Below are positions 1 to 8,176 of a stretch of DNA of 39,151 nt, in pieces. The stretch is taken from positions 1 through 39,151 of the forward strand of contig JAJZDV010000012.1 of the NCBI GenBank assembly GCA_021846025.1, given 5' to 3'. The stretch comes from Pseudomonadota bacterium. GTDB lineage: Bacteria; Pseudomonadota; Gammaproteobacteria; Burkholderiales; Burkholderiaceae_C. Position 1 is the stretch's first letter, and each line of letters opens with the position of its first letter. The notes under the pieces were generated by a model. The model was given only the letters and a program-made list of their open reading frames with translations, had not been told where the DNA came from and ran no database searches. The translations under genes were made by a program, and so were the position numbers.

Positions 1-389
1 GTCTGGATGGTCTGGGTGCTGGCTTGCGTGAGCTGGCCCACCTGCTGCACGAGGGTGTCGCCCACGGCCTTTTGCAGGCTTTGCAATTGCAGGTTCACGG
101 CGTCGAGCTGGGCGTTCTGGGTGCGCGCGCTTTCGCCCTGCTGGTTGAGCAGCATCTGCTGAAACTGCGCAAGCTGCCCGGCCTGCTCGGTGCGCAGGCT
201 TTGGCCGCTGGCCTGCACCGCGCCGCGCAGTTCGCGTTCCAGGCGCTCGAGCTGAGGGGCCACGTCGGCGACGAGGAGTTGCCGCAAGCCCGCCAGCGCC
301 TGCATGCGCGTCAGCCCAAGCCAGCCCAGCAGCAGGCTGAGCACGAGCAGCACGGCGACGAGCAGCAGCAGGACGAATTCGAAGGACAT
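1..389 (-). CDS. rmuC: DNA recombination protein RmuC, N-terminal part (cut by window edge)
   Basis: About 129 N-terminal codons are visible; the gene continues past base 1. The protein begins MSFEFVLLLLVALLLVL, a single hydrophobic anchor at about residues 4-25. A long Gln/Leu/Glu-rich heptad region of coiled-coil type follows (QLERLERELRGAVQ, then LQSLQKAVGDTLVQQ). An N-terminal membrane anchor followed by a coiled coil is the usual start of RmuC, a family with a C-terminal PD-(D/E)XK-like nuclease fold that limits inversions between short repeats. The nuclease part is outside the window, so the call rests on the N-terminus alone. The start ATG lies 19 bases downstream of the stop of the dehydrogenase gene, so the two are probably co-transcribed. 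Confidence 0.7.
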   Translation of the reverse strand, partial: MSFEFVLLLLVAVLLVLSLLLGWLGLTRMQALAGLRQLLVADVAPQLERLERELRGAVQASGQSLRTEQAGQLAQFQQMLLNQQGESARTQNAQLDAVNLQLQSLQKAVGDTLVQQVGQLTQASTQTIQ

Positions 390-408
390 GGGTGGTTTCA
401 GCAAAACA

Positions 409-1395
409 TCAAACGCGAACCGGGGTGAGCGGCGGTTGCCCGCGCAGCACGGCCGCCAGATTGTCCACCGCGAGCTGCGCCATGGCGCGGCGGGTGGGCA
501 CGGAGGCACTGGCGATGTGCGGCGTGAGGACCACGCGCGGCGCGGCGAGCAGGGCCGGGTTGACGGTGGGCTCGCCCTCGAACACGTCGAGCCCGGCCGC
601 GCCCAGATGGCCGCTGTGCAGGGCTGCGGCCAGCGCGACCTCGTCGATGACGCCGCCGCGGGCGACGTTCACCAGCGTGGCGCCCGGCTGCATCAGCGCC
701 AGTTCACGGGGGCCGATGAGGTGGTAAGCCGCCGGGCTGTATGGCAGCGCCAGCAGCACATGCTGGCTTTGCCGCAGCAAGTCGTCGAGGCTGCGGTAGT
801 CGGCGCGACAGGCCTGCTCGACCCCGGCGTCGAGTCGGCTGCGGTTGTGATAGAGCACGCGCATGTCGAAGCCGCAGGCGGCGCGACGGGCGATGGCCTG
901 GCCGATGCGCCCCATGCCGACGACACCCAGCACGGCGCCATGCACGTCGGCGCCGGCGAACAGGTCGTAACGCCACTGGGTCCAGCGGCCTTCGCGCAAG
1001 TGGCGTTCGGCCTCGCTCATCTGCCGCGCGGCGGCAAGCAACAGGGCAAAGCCGAAATCGGCGGTGGTCTCGGTCAGGACGTCGGGGGCGTGGGTGACGA
1101 TGACACCGCGCGCCGCGCAGGCGGCCAGGTCGATGTGATCGACCCCCACCGTCATGGTGCTGACGATCCGGAGTTGCGGGCAGGCGTCGAGCAACGCGGC
1201 GTCGATGCGCTCGCTGCCGGTGATGAACGCGCCCTGCTTGTCGCTCAGCCGGCGGCGCAGGGCTTCGGGTGTCTGGATGGTGTCGTCGGGCGTGAGCTCG
1301 ACCTCGGCCACGGCTTCGAGTTGGGCGACGATGTCGGGAAACACGGCACGGGCGACGAGCACGCGTGGACGTTGGTGGTTGGCAGATGCAGTCAT
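409..1395 (-). CDS. ghrB: D-2-hydroxyacid dehydrogenase (glyoxylate/hydroxypyruvate/2-ketogluconate reductase type)
   Basis: A 328-residue NAD(P)-dependent 2-hydroxyacid dehydrogenase, expected to reduce glyoxylate, hydroxypyruvate or 2-keto sugar acids in the cytosol. The Rossmann motif GVVGMGRIGQA has its glycines at about 160, 162 and 165. The catalytic set is complete: Arg246 in NVARGGVID, Glu275 in FEGEP and His293 in TPHIAS. The substrate-side loop TMTVGVDHID at about 80-89 fits the GhrB/GyaR branch better than D-lactate dehydrogenase or SerA, and there is no ACT domain. The start ATG overlaps the stop of the upstream antiporter gene in an ATGA (1392-1395), which indicates translational coupling. 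The exact substrate cannot be read from the sequence, so the symbol is a family-level guess. Confidence 0.85.
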   Translation of the reverse strand: MTASANHQRPRVLVARAVFPDIVAQLEAVAEVELTPDDTIQTPEALRRRLSDKQGAFITGSERIDAALLDACPQLRIVSTMTVGVDHIDLAACAARGVIVTHAPDVLTETTADFGFALLLAAARQMSEAERHLREGRWTQWRYDLFAGADVHGAVLGVVGMGRIGQAIARRAACGFDMRVLYHNRSRLDAGVEQACRADYRSLDDLLRQSQHVLLALPYSPAAYHLIGPRELALMQPGATLVNVARGGVIDEVALAAALHSGHLGAAGLDVFEGEPTVNPALLAAPRVVLTPHIASASVPTRRAMAQLAVDNLAAVLRGQPPLTPVRV

Positions 1396-2867
1396 GGGAA
1401 AAAGACCAGGGTGATGATCAGAAAACAGGGCAGCAGGATGGCGAAACTCCAGCCCATGTAGCCGAAAAACGAGGGCATGCGCACCCCGCGATGCTCGGCA
1501 ATGGCCTTGACCATGAAGTTGGGAGCATTGCCAATGTAGGTGACGGCGCCCATGTACACGGCCCCGGCGGAAATTGCCGTGAGCGTGCCGATCTGCGCCA
1601 TGAGATGTGCGGCATTGCCCCCCGCCAGGTTGAAAAACACGAGGTAGGTGGGCGCGTTGTCGAGAAAGGCCGACAGCGTACCCGTCATCCAGAAATAGGC
1701 GGCGGCAATGGGCTGGCCTTGCGCATCGGAGGTGAGCCGCACGAGCGAGGCCAGGGCGCCATCCGGCCCCGCGCGCAAGATGGCGATCACCGGAATGATG
1801 GTGAGAAAGATGCCGAGGAACAGCTTGCCCACCTCGATCATCGGGCCCCAGTTGAAGTGGTTGTCCTCGCGTGCTGCAGCCGGCGTGGTGAGCCAGGACA
1901 AGCCGGCCACGGCGATCAGCGCCGCATCGCGCGTCAGGTTCTGCAACTCGAGATGCTGACCGAAGATCGACACGGTGATGCCCGGTTTCCAGGCGCCGCT
2001 GTGCAGCACTGCCAGCACGATGGCCAGCAGCCAGAGCACATTCCAGGCGCCGATGATGCGCAACGGGCGGTCGGGCGTGGGGTCCACGGGTTGGCGCTCA
2101 GCCTCCTGGCTCCAGTACCAGCGATCGAGCACGTAGAACACCGCCAGCAGCAGCGCGCAGAGCAAGGCCGTGGGCGCCAGCAGGTGGCGCACGGTCCAGA
2201 AAAAGTCGACCCCTTTGAGAAAGCCGAGAAACAGCGGCGGATCACCCAGGGGCGTGAGCGCACCGCCCGCATTGGCCACGAGAAAAATGAAAAACACCAG
2301 CACATGGGCGTTGTGGCGGCGGGCATCGTTGGCACGAATCACCGGGCGCACCATGAGCATGGCCGCGCCCGTGGTGCCCATGACGCTGGCGAGCACCGTG
2401 CCGATGGCCAGCAACAGCGTGTTCTGCGCCGGGCTGCCATGCAGATTGCCGCGCACCGCAATGCCGCCGCTCACGGTGTAGAGCGTGGTGAGCAGGATGA
2501 CGAAGGGGAGATACTCGTGCAGCAGGGTGTGCAGGGCGGCCTGGAGAGCGACGCCCAGGCCGAAAGTCACGGCGAAAGGCAGCAGGAAGACCAGCGCCCA
2601 GCCTGCAGCGATCTTGCCCTGATGGTGATGCCACAACTGGCCTGCCAACAACGGCAGCAGCGCGATGGACAGGAGCAAGGCGGCGAAGGGCAACCCCCAC
2701 CACAGGCTGAGGTTTGCGGGGTTCGGGCCAGGGTTGGAGGTGGCGGCGAGTGCGTTGCAGGGCAACAGCAGCAGCACGCCGATCCAAGCACCCAAGGCAC
2801 GGCATGCCAACACGCGCCAGGGACGAATCGGCGCCGCAGAGGCAACGTGGGCGGTGTCGGAGTTCAT
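1392..2867 (-). CDS. Sodium:proton antiporter / CitMHS-NhaD-like ion transporter
   Basis: A 491-residue polytopic inner-membrane protein of the ion transporter superfamily (NhaD, ArsB and CitMHS relatives). It begins with a hydrophobic segment at about 20-42 that could be a signal or a first helix, followed by roughly a dozen membrane segments. Two pseudo-repeated re-entrant signatures are visible: ANAGGALTPLGDPPLF in the first half and SAFLDNAPTYLVFFN plus YIGNAPNFMVKA in the second. These Asn/Pro and Gly/Asp-Pro hairpins are characteristic of this superfamily and probably form the ion site. The likely role is Na+/H+ exchange, but a carboxylate substrate cannot be excluded. It lies downstream of pncB on the same strand and overlaps the dehydrogenase gene by four bases. 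Confidence 0.8.
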   Translation of the reverse strand: MNSDTAHVASAAPIRPWRVLACRALGAWIGVLLLLPCNALAATSNPGPNPANLSLWWGLPFAALLLSIALLPLLAGQLWHHHQGKIAAGWALVFLLPFAVTFGLGVALQAALHTLLHEYLPFVILLTTLYTVSGGIAVRGNLHGSPAQNTLLLAIGTVLASVMGTTGAAMLMVRPVIRANDARRHNAHVLVFFIFLVANAGGALTPLGDPPLFLGFLKGVDFFWTVRHLLAPTALLCALLLAVFYVLDRWYWSQEAERQPVDPTPDRPLRIIGAWNVLWLLAIVLAVLHSGAWKPGITVSIFGQHLELQNLTRDAALIAVAGLSWLTTPAAAREDNHFNWGPMIEVGKLFLGIFLTIIPVIAILRAGPDGALASLVRLTSDAQGQPIAAAYFWMTGTLSAFLDNAPTYLVFFNLAGGNAAHLMAQIGTLTAISAGAVYMGAVTYIGNAPNFMVKAIAEHRGVRMPSFFGYMGWSFAILLPCFLIITLVFFP

Positions 2868-2963
2868 CGAGCGGTATGGGACAGGGCTGCGGTGTCAGGC
2901 GTCATCTGACTGCAAGATTTCAGCACAATGCGCTTCGCTAGCGTCAATCATCCGTGGCTCCAA

Positions 2964-4181
2964 TCACCCTGGCTCCGCAGCCTGTTCCGCGAGTCGGCTG
3001 TCGGGAATCTGGAACACGTCGCGCAGGTAAGCCAGGTAAGCCGGATCGTCGCACATGGTCTTGCCGGGCGAGTCGCTCAACTTGGCCACGGGCTGGTCGT
3101 TGCAGCGGGTCATTTTGATGACCATCTGCGGGGCTTCGTAGCCCAGGTCGTGCATCAGGTGGGTGCCGATGCCGAAAGCCAGCCCCACGCGCTGGTGGAA
3201 TTGCCGGTAGAGGGCAATGACCTTGGGGACGGTGAGTGCGTCGCTGAACACCAGGGTCTTGCTGCGCGGGTCGACACGGTTCTTGGCGTAGTGGGCAATC
3301 ATCTGCTCGCCCCAGGCGAAAGGGTTGCCCGAGTCGTGGCGCGCTCCATCGAACAGCTTGCAGAAATACAGATCGAAGTCGCGCAGGAAGGCTTGAAGAC
3401 CGTAGACATCCGTCAGGGCGATGCCGAGGTCGCCGCGGTATTCCTGGGCCCACATCTCGAACGCGAACACCTGGGTGTCACGCAGCCGCGGGCCGAGGGC
3501 CTGGCAGGCTTGCAGGTACTCATGCGCCATGGTCCCCAGCGGCGTGAGTCCCAACTCCCTGGCGAGCAGCACATTGCTGGTGCCCGCAAGCTGGGGCCCG
3601 AGCCCGCTGCGCAGCCGCTCCAGCACCTGCGCCTGCCAGCGGCGTGAATAGCGGCGGCGGGTGCCGTAATCGGCGATGCGGCAGTCTTGCAGCGCAGGGG
3701 CCTTGAGCTGGGCGATCTTCGCGTCCACACGCTGCAAGCCGTCGCCCAGGTCGGCGTTCGCGTGGGCATGCCGGGCATGGACCTCGCCCACGATGGCCAG
3801 CACCGGCACCTCGAACAAGATGGTGTGCAGCCAGGGACCGCGAATGACGATGTCGATTTCGCCGCGCGCACGCGCTGCGGCATCGGCCGCCGGAGTGGCG
3901 CCGATGCGTTGGCGGTTGAGATGAAAGAGTTCGAGGAAGTCGACAAAGTCGCTCTTGATGAAGCGCAGCGCCCGCAGGTCATCGAGTTCGTCCGGGGTGA
4001 ACCGCAAGGTGCAGAGGGCGTCGAGCTCGGCGTTGATCTCGCCCAGCAGCGAGACCAGTTCCACCCCTGGCGTGCGGCATTTGAAGCGGTATTCCACCTG
4101 AGCGCCCGGAAAGTGGTGCAGCACCACCTGCATCATGGTGAACTTGTAGAGATCGGTGTCGAGCAGGGATTCGATGATCAT
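2964..4181 (-). CDS. pncB: Nicotinate phosphoribosyltransferase
   Basis: A 405-residue enzyme of NAD salvage (Preiss-Handler pathway). It converts nicotinate and PRPP to nicotinate mononucleotide, with ATP hydrolysis raising efficiency. The N-terminus ([13 protein letters not shown]) carries the conserved DTDLYKFTM element. [22 protein letters not shown] holds His220, matching the histidine that is phosphorylated in the enterobacterial enzyme. Further landmarks are [20 protein letters not shown] and [11 protein letters not shown], the last two forming the phosphate-binding region. The length matches the roughly 400-residue bacterial type I family. The start at 4181 places DTDLYK at the usual distance from the N-terminus. 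It is the second gene of the minus-strand block, 109 bases after the nitroreductase stop. Confidence 0.95.
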   Translation of the reverse strand: MIIESLLDTDLYKFTMMQVVLHHFPGAQVEYRFKCRTPGVELVSLLGEINAELDALCTLRFTPDELDDLRALRFIKSDFVDFLELFHLNRQRIGATPAADAAARARGEIDIVIRGPWLHTILFEVPVLAIVGEVHARHAHANADLGDGLQRVDAKIAQLKAPALQDCRIADYGTRRRYSRRWQAQVLERLRSGLGPQLAGTSNVLLARELGLTPLGTMAHEYLQACQALGPRLRDTQVFAFEMWAQEYRGDLGIALTDVYGLQAFLRDFDLYFCKLFDGARHDSGNPFAWGEQMIAHYAKNRVDPRSKTLVFSDALTVPKVIALYRQFHQRVGLAFGIGTHLMHDLGYEAPQMVIKMTRCNDQPVAKLSDSPGKTMCDDPAYLAYLRDVFQIPDSRLAEQAAEPG

Positions 4182-4290
4182 CGGCGCAGCAACGCGACAG
4201 AACCAACGGGAGTCAGCGCGAAGCCGGACAGTTCCTCACCTCCGGCCGACTGGCCAGCGGACTTGCCGGCGTGGGGCGCCAGACAGCCAT

Positions 4291-5037
4291 TCATCGCTGG
4301 TGCCATTGCGTGAACTCGGCCACCGGGGCGCGTTCGGTCACCAGGGTGTTTTCAACCGCTGCCGGATCGGCCCAGCCCAGCGACATGCCGCACACCACCT
4401 GCTGCCCGGCGGGCAGATCCAGCACCTCTTCGATGATGCGGTGAAAGGAGGTGAATGCCGCCTGCGGGCAGGTGTCGAGCCCGCGGGCCCGCGCCGCCAC
4501 CATGATGTTCTGCAGGAACATGCCATAGTCCAGCCAACTGCCCTGCTCCAGGATGCGGTCGATGGTGAAAATCAGCCCGACGGGCGCATCGAAAAACAGG
4601 TAGTTGCGACCATGCTGGGCATGCATCGCCGCCTTGTCGCCCTTGGCAATGCCCAGCAGGCCGTACAAGTCCCAGCCGACCTTGCGGCGACGATCGATGT
4701 AGGGCGAGGTCCATTCGCGCGGGTAATAGGCGTATTCCTCGCTGTGCCGCGCAGCCAGCACGGGGTCGTCATAAGCCACGAGGATGCGCTCGCTCAAGCG
4801 CCGCTTGGCCGCCCCAGAAAGCACGTGCACCTGCCATGGCTGGGTGTTGGTGCCGGATGGCGCGCGCGCAGCGACCTGCAGGATGGCCTCGATGGCGGCT
4901 GGCGGCACCGGCGTGGGCAGGAAGCGACGAATGGAGCGGCGGCTGGTGATGGCCGCGTCCACGGCGGCCGTGGCGGCACGCTGCGTGGCGGTGGTGGCCG
5001 CCGCGTCAGCCGGCGTGGGCATGCTGGGCTTGGTCAT
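4291..5037 (-). CDS. Nitroreductase family protein (FMN-dependent)
   Basis: A 248-residue oxidoreductase of the nitroreductase fold, expected to be a cytosolic FMN homodimer using NAD(P)H. SRRSIRRFLPTPVP at about 31-44 is the canonical FMN-phosphate motif of the family. ARAPSGTNTQPWQVHVLSG is the second conserved flavin element, and the late CGMSLGWADP segment also fits. I placed the start at the ATG at 5037 (MTKPSMPTP) because the 18 upstream in-frame residues are non-conserved and run into promoter-like sequence. An internal start nearer to the FMN motif is possible, because the first 25 residues are low-complexity Ala/Thr. The physiological substrate is unknown. Confidence 0.85.
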   Translation of the reverse strand: MTKPSMPTPADAAATTATQRAATAAVDAAITSRRSIRRFLPTPVPPAAIEAILQVAARAPSGTNTQPWQVHVLSGAAKRRLSERILVAYDDPVLAARHSEEYAYYPREWTSPYIDRRRKVGWDLYGLLGIAKGDKAAMHAQHGRNYLFFDAPVGLIFTIDRILEQGSWLDYGMFLQNIMVAARARGLDTCPQAAFTSFHRIIEEVLDLPAGQQVVCGMSLGWADPAAVENTLVTERAPVAEFTQWHQR

Positions 5038-5258
5038 CGGACCAAGTGTATTGCCCGGCAACCGAACGTGCCGCCCCACGGAAGGAGCCACCGATCCAGC
5101 TCCTGCGGCCCTGCTGCCGCTGGCATGCTGCAGCGCGCCAGAACAATGCGTCGATCATCGTGCGTCCCGTTGGAAGTACCGCTTCCCGAAGCAGGGGATT
5201 AGGATCACTTCGGTATTGGTAAGTCATTGTTTAATCATAGTTTTATTTCCACACCGGG
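5038..5258. other. Intergenic region between divergent nitroreductase and phasin genes
   Basis: No coding sequence is supported in the 397 bases between the two divergent starts. The left part is GC-rich. The stretch 5205-5260 is clearly AT-rich for this genome and sits directly upstream of the palindrome and promoter of the phasin gene, so it may act as an upstream activating or UP-like segment. I could not identify a convincing minus-strand promoter for the nitroreductase. The 12-mer TTGGAAGTACCG (5170-5181) recurs in inverted orientation at 6108-6119, after the phasin gene. Confidence 0.4.
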
Positions 5259-5283
5259 TTTTTTGTTGCGACGCAACAAAAAA
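5259..5283. promoter_or_regulatory. 25-bp perfect palindrome upstream of the phasin promoter (candidate PhaR operator)
   Basis: Arms TTTTTTGTTGCG and CGCAACAAAAAA are exact reverse complements around a single A at 5271. The core is TGC-N3-GCA. The element ends four bases before the -35 hexamer. PhaR repressors of polyhydroxyalkanoate metabolism are known to bind TGC/GCA-type palindromes at phasin promoters, so this is the likely operator. The match to PhaR is inference; the palindrome is seen directly. Confidence 0.6.
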
Positions 5284-5287
5284 GCGC

Positions 5288-5315
5288 TTGACAAGCCCGA
5301 ATCGCCGCCTAGAAT
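5288..5315 (+). promoter_or_regulatory. Sigma70 promoter of the phasin gene
   Basis: The -35 hexamer TTGACA (5288-5293) is a perfect consensus. The -10 hexamer TAGAAT (5310-5315) matches five of six positions, with a 16-bp spacer. Transcription would begin near 5322, giving a leader of about 113 bases before the phasin start. Confidence 0.7.
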
Positions 5316-5320
5316 TGCGC

Positions 5321-5336
5321 TTGTGCACTGCACCAA
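5321..5336. promoter_or_regulatory. Second TGC-N3-GCA palindrome at the predicted transcription start
   Basis: GTGCA-C-TGCAC at 5323-5333, flanked by TT and CAA, has the same TGC-N3-GCA core as the 25-bp palindrome upstream. Its centre (5328) lies 57 bp from the other centre (5271), so the two sites bracket the promoter. It is a plausible second operator for the same repressor. Confidence 0.4.
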
Positions 5337-5434
5337 TACGCATGCCGGGAACAGAAGCCAGTGTCATGAAAATGACTCGGAACTCCGTCAGAATCGTGCA
5401 TGCTGTCCTGTCAACTTTGGAAGTCTAGGAGCCC

Positions 5435-5989
5435 ATGATGATGACCCCCGAACAGATGATCGCCGCGCAAAAATCCCAACTCGAAGCCCTGTTTGCCCTG
5501 ACCGGCAAGGCGGTGGATGGCCTGGAGAAAATGGTTGAGCTGAACATGCAAACCATGAAAACCGCCATGCACGAAACCTCCGAGGCCGCCATGGCCGCCT
5601 TGTCCGTGAAGGACATTCAGGAACTGGCCACACTGCAACCCGGAATGGCTCAGCCCATGGCCGAAAAAATGTTGTCCTACTCCCACCATCTGTACGAAAT
5701 CGCCTCGGGCACGCAGGCTGAATTCGCCAAGGCCATCGAAGCCAACGCCGCCGAAGTGCACAAGAAGATGCAGGCGATGGTCGACACGGCTGTGAAGAAT
5801 GCCCCCGCCGGCACTGAAACCGCCGTGGCCATGATGAAAAGTGCCTTGAGCGCCGCCAACAACGCTTACGACACCGTGCAAAAAGCCAGCAAGCAGGCCG
5901 CCGAAGTGGTCGAAGCCAACTTCAACACCGTGACCAACACGGCGATGAAGGCCGCTCAAACCAACGCACGCGGCAAGCGCGCAGCCTGA
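5435..5989 (+). CDS. phaP: Phasin family protein (polyhydroxyalkanoate granule-associated)
   Basis: A 184-residue, mostly helical, Ala/Lys/Glu/Met-rich protein with no Cys and no signal peptide, typical of phasins that coat polyhydroxyalkanoate granules. The opening MMMTPEQMIAAQKSQLEALF and the KAVDGLEKMVELNMQTMK segment match the usual phasin N-terminal helix. The middle (FAKAIEANAAEVHKKMQAMV) and the basic end (NARGKRAA) also fit. Three consecutive ATG codons occur at 5435, 5438 and 5441. The ribosome site TAGGAG at 5426-5431 spaces best with the second or third, so the true protein may be one or two residues shorter. The gene stands alone, with a strong promoter and terminator, as expected for an abundant structural protein controlled by granule load. 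Confidence 0.9.
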   Translation: MMMTPEQMIAAQKSQLEALFALTGKAVDGLEKMVELNMQTMKTAMHETSEAAMAALSVKDIQELATLQPGMAQPMAEKMLSYSHHLYEIASGTQAEFAKAIEANAAEVHKKMQAMVDTAVKNAPAGTETAVAMMKSALSAANNAYDTVQKASKQAAEVVEANFNTVTNTAMKAAQTNARGKRAA

Positions 5990-6108
5990 GCCGCACCGAC
6001 CCGCCATCCATGCATTCAAGCAAGTTGACGCGGTGCGCGGTTGCATGATTTCAATCGCGCCGTCAGCCTGATCTGACAGCATCAAGCCGTTGAACCGTTT
6101 GTCTCCTC

Positions 6109-6124
6109 GGTACTTCCAAGTACC
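6109..6124. repeat. Short perfect inverted repeat after the phasin gene
   Basis: GGTACTT-CC-AAGTACC is a perfect 7-bp inverted repeat with a two-base centre, lying four bases before the phasin terminator stem. The tight centre suits a DNA-binding site better than an RNA hairpin. Part of it is an inverted copy of 5170-5181. Confidence 0.4.
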
Positions 6125-6127
6125 TTC

Positions 6128-6155
6128 AAGCCGGTCACCCTGACCGGCTTTTTTT
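6128..6155 (+). terminator. Rho-independent terminator of the phasin gene
   Basis: Stem AAGCCGGTCA / TGACCGGCTT (10 bp) closes a CCC loop and runs into seven T residues (6149-6155). It is a textbook intrinsic terminator, about 140 bases after the phasin stop. Confidence 0.9.
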
Positions 6156-6244
6156 GCGCGCCAGGATGCAACCGGCTGCGGGCACGGGCGCGAGGCAAGC
6201 GTGACAATCCAAGGACTGTTCCACAACCTGGCTTGAAGGACACC

Positions 6245-7042
6245 ATGATCGAGCCCCTGCTGCTGACCGCGGCCCGCGTTTCCACATTCGACAACGACCG
6301 GGCCCTGACTGGCGCGAGCGGCTTCCTGTTCGAGCGTGACACCCGTTTGTTTCTGGTCACCAGCCGCCATGTGGTGATCGACAAGCCGAGCAAGCATTTC
6401 CCCAATCGCATCGAGATCGAACTGCATACCGATGCAGACAACCTCACGCGTTCGACGACGCTGTCGCTGCTGCTGTACCGCCACGGCAAGTCGGTGTGGC
6501 GCCAGGGGCGTGATGCTGCCGGTGAAATCGACGTGGCGGTGATCGAACTCGACCGCTCGGCCCTGCCCGAATCGGTTGTGCTGCAGTGCTTCACGCCCGA
6601 ACACCTGCCCAGATCGCTCGAAGCCGTGGAGGTGGGCAGTTCGCTGCTGATCGTGGGTTTCCCGCTGGGCTTTCACGACACGCTGCATCACCTGCCGGTG
6701 GTGCGCCAGGCGGTGATTGCGTCGTCCTTCGGCATGCGGTTCCAGGGTCAAGGCTATTTCCTCACCGATGGGCGCACGCACCGCGGCACCAGCGGAGCGC
6801 CCGTGGTGATGCGCAGCCCGGACGGCGACGCCGCACTGCCGTGGACGCTTCTGGGCGTGCACTCCATGCGCATCGACATGCGCGGGCGCGATCTGCAACT
6901 CGACGAATCGCTCGGCTTGAACTGCGCCTGGTACGCCGACATCTTGCTGACGCTGACGGCGCCGCTCGAGCCTGACCGCTTGTCCCGCGATGAAGACCCG
7001 CAAGCAGCGACCGGCGCGAACCTGGATACGGACGCAAGCTGA
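6245..7042 (+). CDS. Trypsin-like serine peptidase without signal peptide
   Basis: A 265-residue protein with a complete S1-type triad: His42 in LVTSRHVV, Asp96 in EIDVAVIELD and Ser183 in HRGTSGAPV. The GTSGAP box differs from the common GNSGGP but keeps the nucleophile and oxyanion glycine. No signal peptide, membrane segment or PDZ domain is seen, so unlike DegP/HtrA proteases it should act in the cytoplasm. The ATG at 6245 is preceded by GAAGGA with a four-base spacing, so I preferred it to the in-frame TTG at 6233. The C-terminal 25 residues are polar and probably disordered. It sits alone between the phasin terminator and a convergent reductase gene. The substrate is unknown. Confidence 0.75.
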   Translation: MIEPLLLTAARVSTFDNDRALTGASGFLFERDTRLFLVTSRHVVIDKPSKHFPNRIEIELHTDADNLTRSTTLSLLLYRHGKSVWRQGRDAAGEIDVAVIELDRSALPESVVLQCFTPEHLPRSLEAVEVGSSLLIVGFPLGFHDTLHHLPVVRQAVIASSFGMRFQGQGYFLTDGRTHRGTSGAPVVMRSPDGDAALPWTLLGVHSMRIDMRGRDLQLDESLGLNCAWYADILLTLTAPLEPDRLSRDEDPQAATGANLDTDAS

Positions 7043-7106
7043 CTCCAGGCGGCCACCGTGCCAGGCTCCATCCGGGATCCGGCCCGGACCATGCCGGACA
7101 GCCGTG

Positions 7107-8111
7107 TCACGCCGCCTGCTGCGTGCGGCTGTCAAGCTCGGTGAGCAGCGCCAGCATGGCCTCGGTCAGGGGCATGGCGAAGCCGGCGCGCCGGGCCAGT
7201 TCCACCGGAGCGCCAAGCAGGGGCTGCACTTCCAGCGGCCGGCCGCGCTCCAGGTCTTGCAGGGTGGAGGGCTTGACCGGTCCGATGCCACGGCCGATGG
7301 CAATGCGCTTGTCGGCATCCACCTGGGGGTCGCAGCCGTAGATGCGGGTGAGCGCGATCAACTCGTGCATGACGCCACGCACCAGGTCGAGCAGGCCGGG
7401 GCTGGCACAGATCTGGTCCATGCGTGCGCGGGTGAGCGCGGCCACCGGATTGAACGAGGCATTGCCGATGAGCTTCATCCAGATGGCGTCGCGGATGCGC
7501 GTGGTGGGCTTGGGGTCGCACCCCGCTTCGCGCAGCACGGCCGCGAGCGCCTCCACGCGCGGACTCAAACCGTCACGCTCCTGCGCCGGCTCGCCGATGA
7601 CGTAACGGTACTGGCCATTCGCCTTGATGACCCCAGGCGCCGTGACCTCGGACGCGCTGTGCACCACGCAACCGACGATGTGCGCGGGGTCGAGTGCAGC
7701 GGCCATGCTGCCATCCGGGTCGAGACAGGTGAGGTGCGCCGCGCTGCCGCCGGCCGTCTGCGCCTGCGGGCTGCTGTCGCCGTGAAAATACCACCAGGGC
7801 AGACCGTTGATCGCCGGAAGGACGACCGTGTCTTGCTGCAGCATGCTGCCCAGGCGTGGCAACAGCGGGGCCATCTGGTGGGCCTTCATGCCCAGCACGA
7901 TCAAGTCCTGCGGACCAAAGTCTTCGGGTCGGTCACTGGCCTGCAACCGCACCGTCTCGTCACCGGCCGGATCCTGCAAGTGCAACCCCCGCGCGCGTAT
8001 GGCCTGCAGATGCGCGCCACGCCCCACCACACCCACCGCATGCCCGGCCAGCGCCAGCTTCACCGCAAGGCTGCCGCCCACCGCTCCCGCTCCCACCACG
8101 ACGACACGCAT
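7107..8111 (-). CDS. 2-dehydropantoate 2-reductase-like protein (PanE/ApbA family)
   Basis: A 334-residue NADPH-dependent reductase of the ketopantoate reductase family. The N-terminal Rossmann motif is MRVVVVGAGAVGG. The C-terminal helical domain contains IRDAIWMKLIGNASFNPVAALTRA, where the conserved Lys and Asn residues of the active site sit. Typical PanE is about 300 residues, and Burkholderiales often carry several paralogues of this length, so pantothenate synthesis is possible but not certain. Two tandem ATG codons occur at 8114 and 8111. GGAGGG at 8118-8123 favours the inner one, which also places the Rossmann strand at residue 1. A longer reading frame reaching 8321 is rejected because it would read through the repeat array upstream. 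The gene is divergent from the FUSC-family gene. Confidence 0.85.
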   Translation of the reverse strand: MRVVVVGAGAVGGSLAVKLALAGHAVGVVGRGAHLQAIRARGLHLQDPAGDETVRLQASDRPEDFGPQDLIVLGMKAHQMAPLLPRLGSMLQQDTVVLPAINGLPWWYFHGDSSPQAQTAGGSAAHLTCLDPDGSMAAALDPAHIVGCVVHSASEVTAPGVIKANGQYRYVIGEPAQERDGLSPRVEALAAVLREAGCDPKPTTRIRDAIWMKLIGNASFNPVAALTRARMDQICASPGLLDLVRGVMHELIALTRIYGCDPQVDADKRIAIGRGIGPVKPSTLQDLERGRPLEVQPLLGAPVELARRAGFAMPLTEAMLALLTELDSRTQQAA

Positions 8112-8117
8112 CATCAC

Positions 8118-8123
8118 CCTCCG
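8118..8123 (-). promoter_or_regulatory. Ribosome binding site deciding the start of the reductase gene
   Basis: On the minus strand GGAGGG is followed by TG and then ATGATG. Spacing is two bases to the first ATG (8114) and five to the second (8111), which favours the second. Confidence 0.6.
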
Positions 8124-8176
8124 AATTCCGCGCCCGGCCTTGCTTCCCGCCGCCCCGGCATCCCATCCAGTGCGGG

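Noticed and set aside
5411-7135. Minus-strand open frame spanning the phasin and protease genes
   Set aside because: It reads antisense through two supported genes and the terminator; its composition is typical of a shadow frame.
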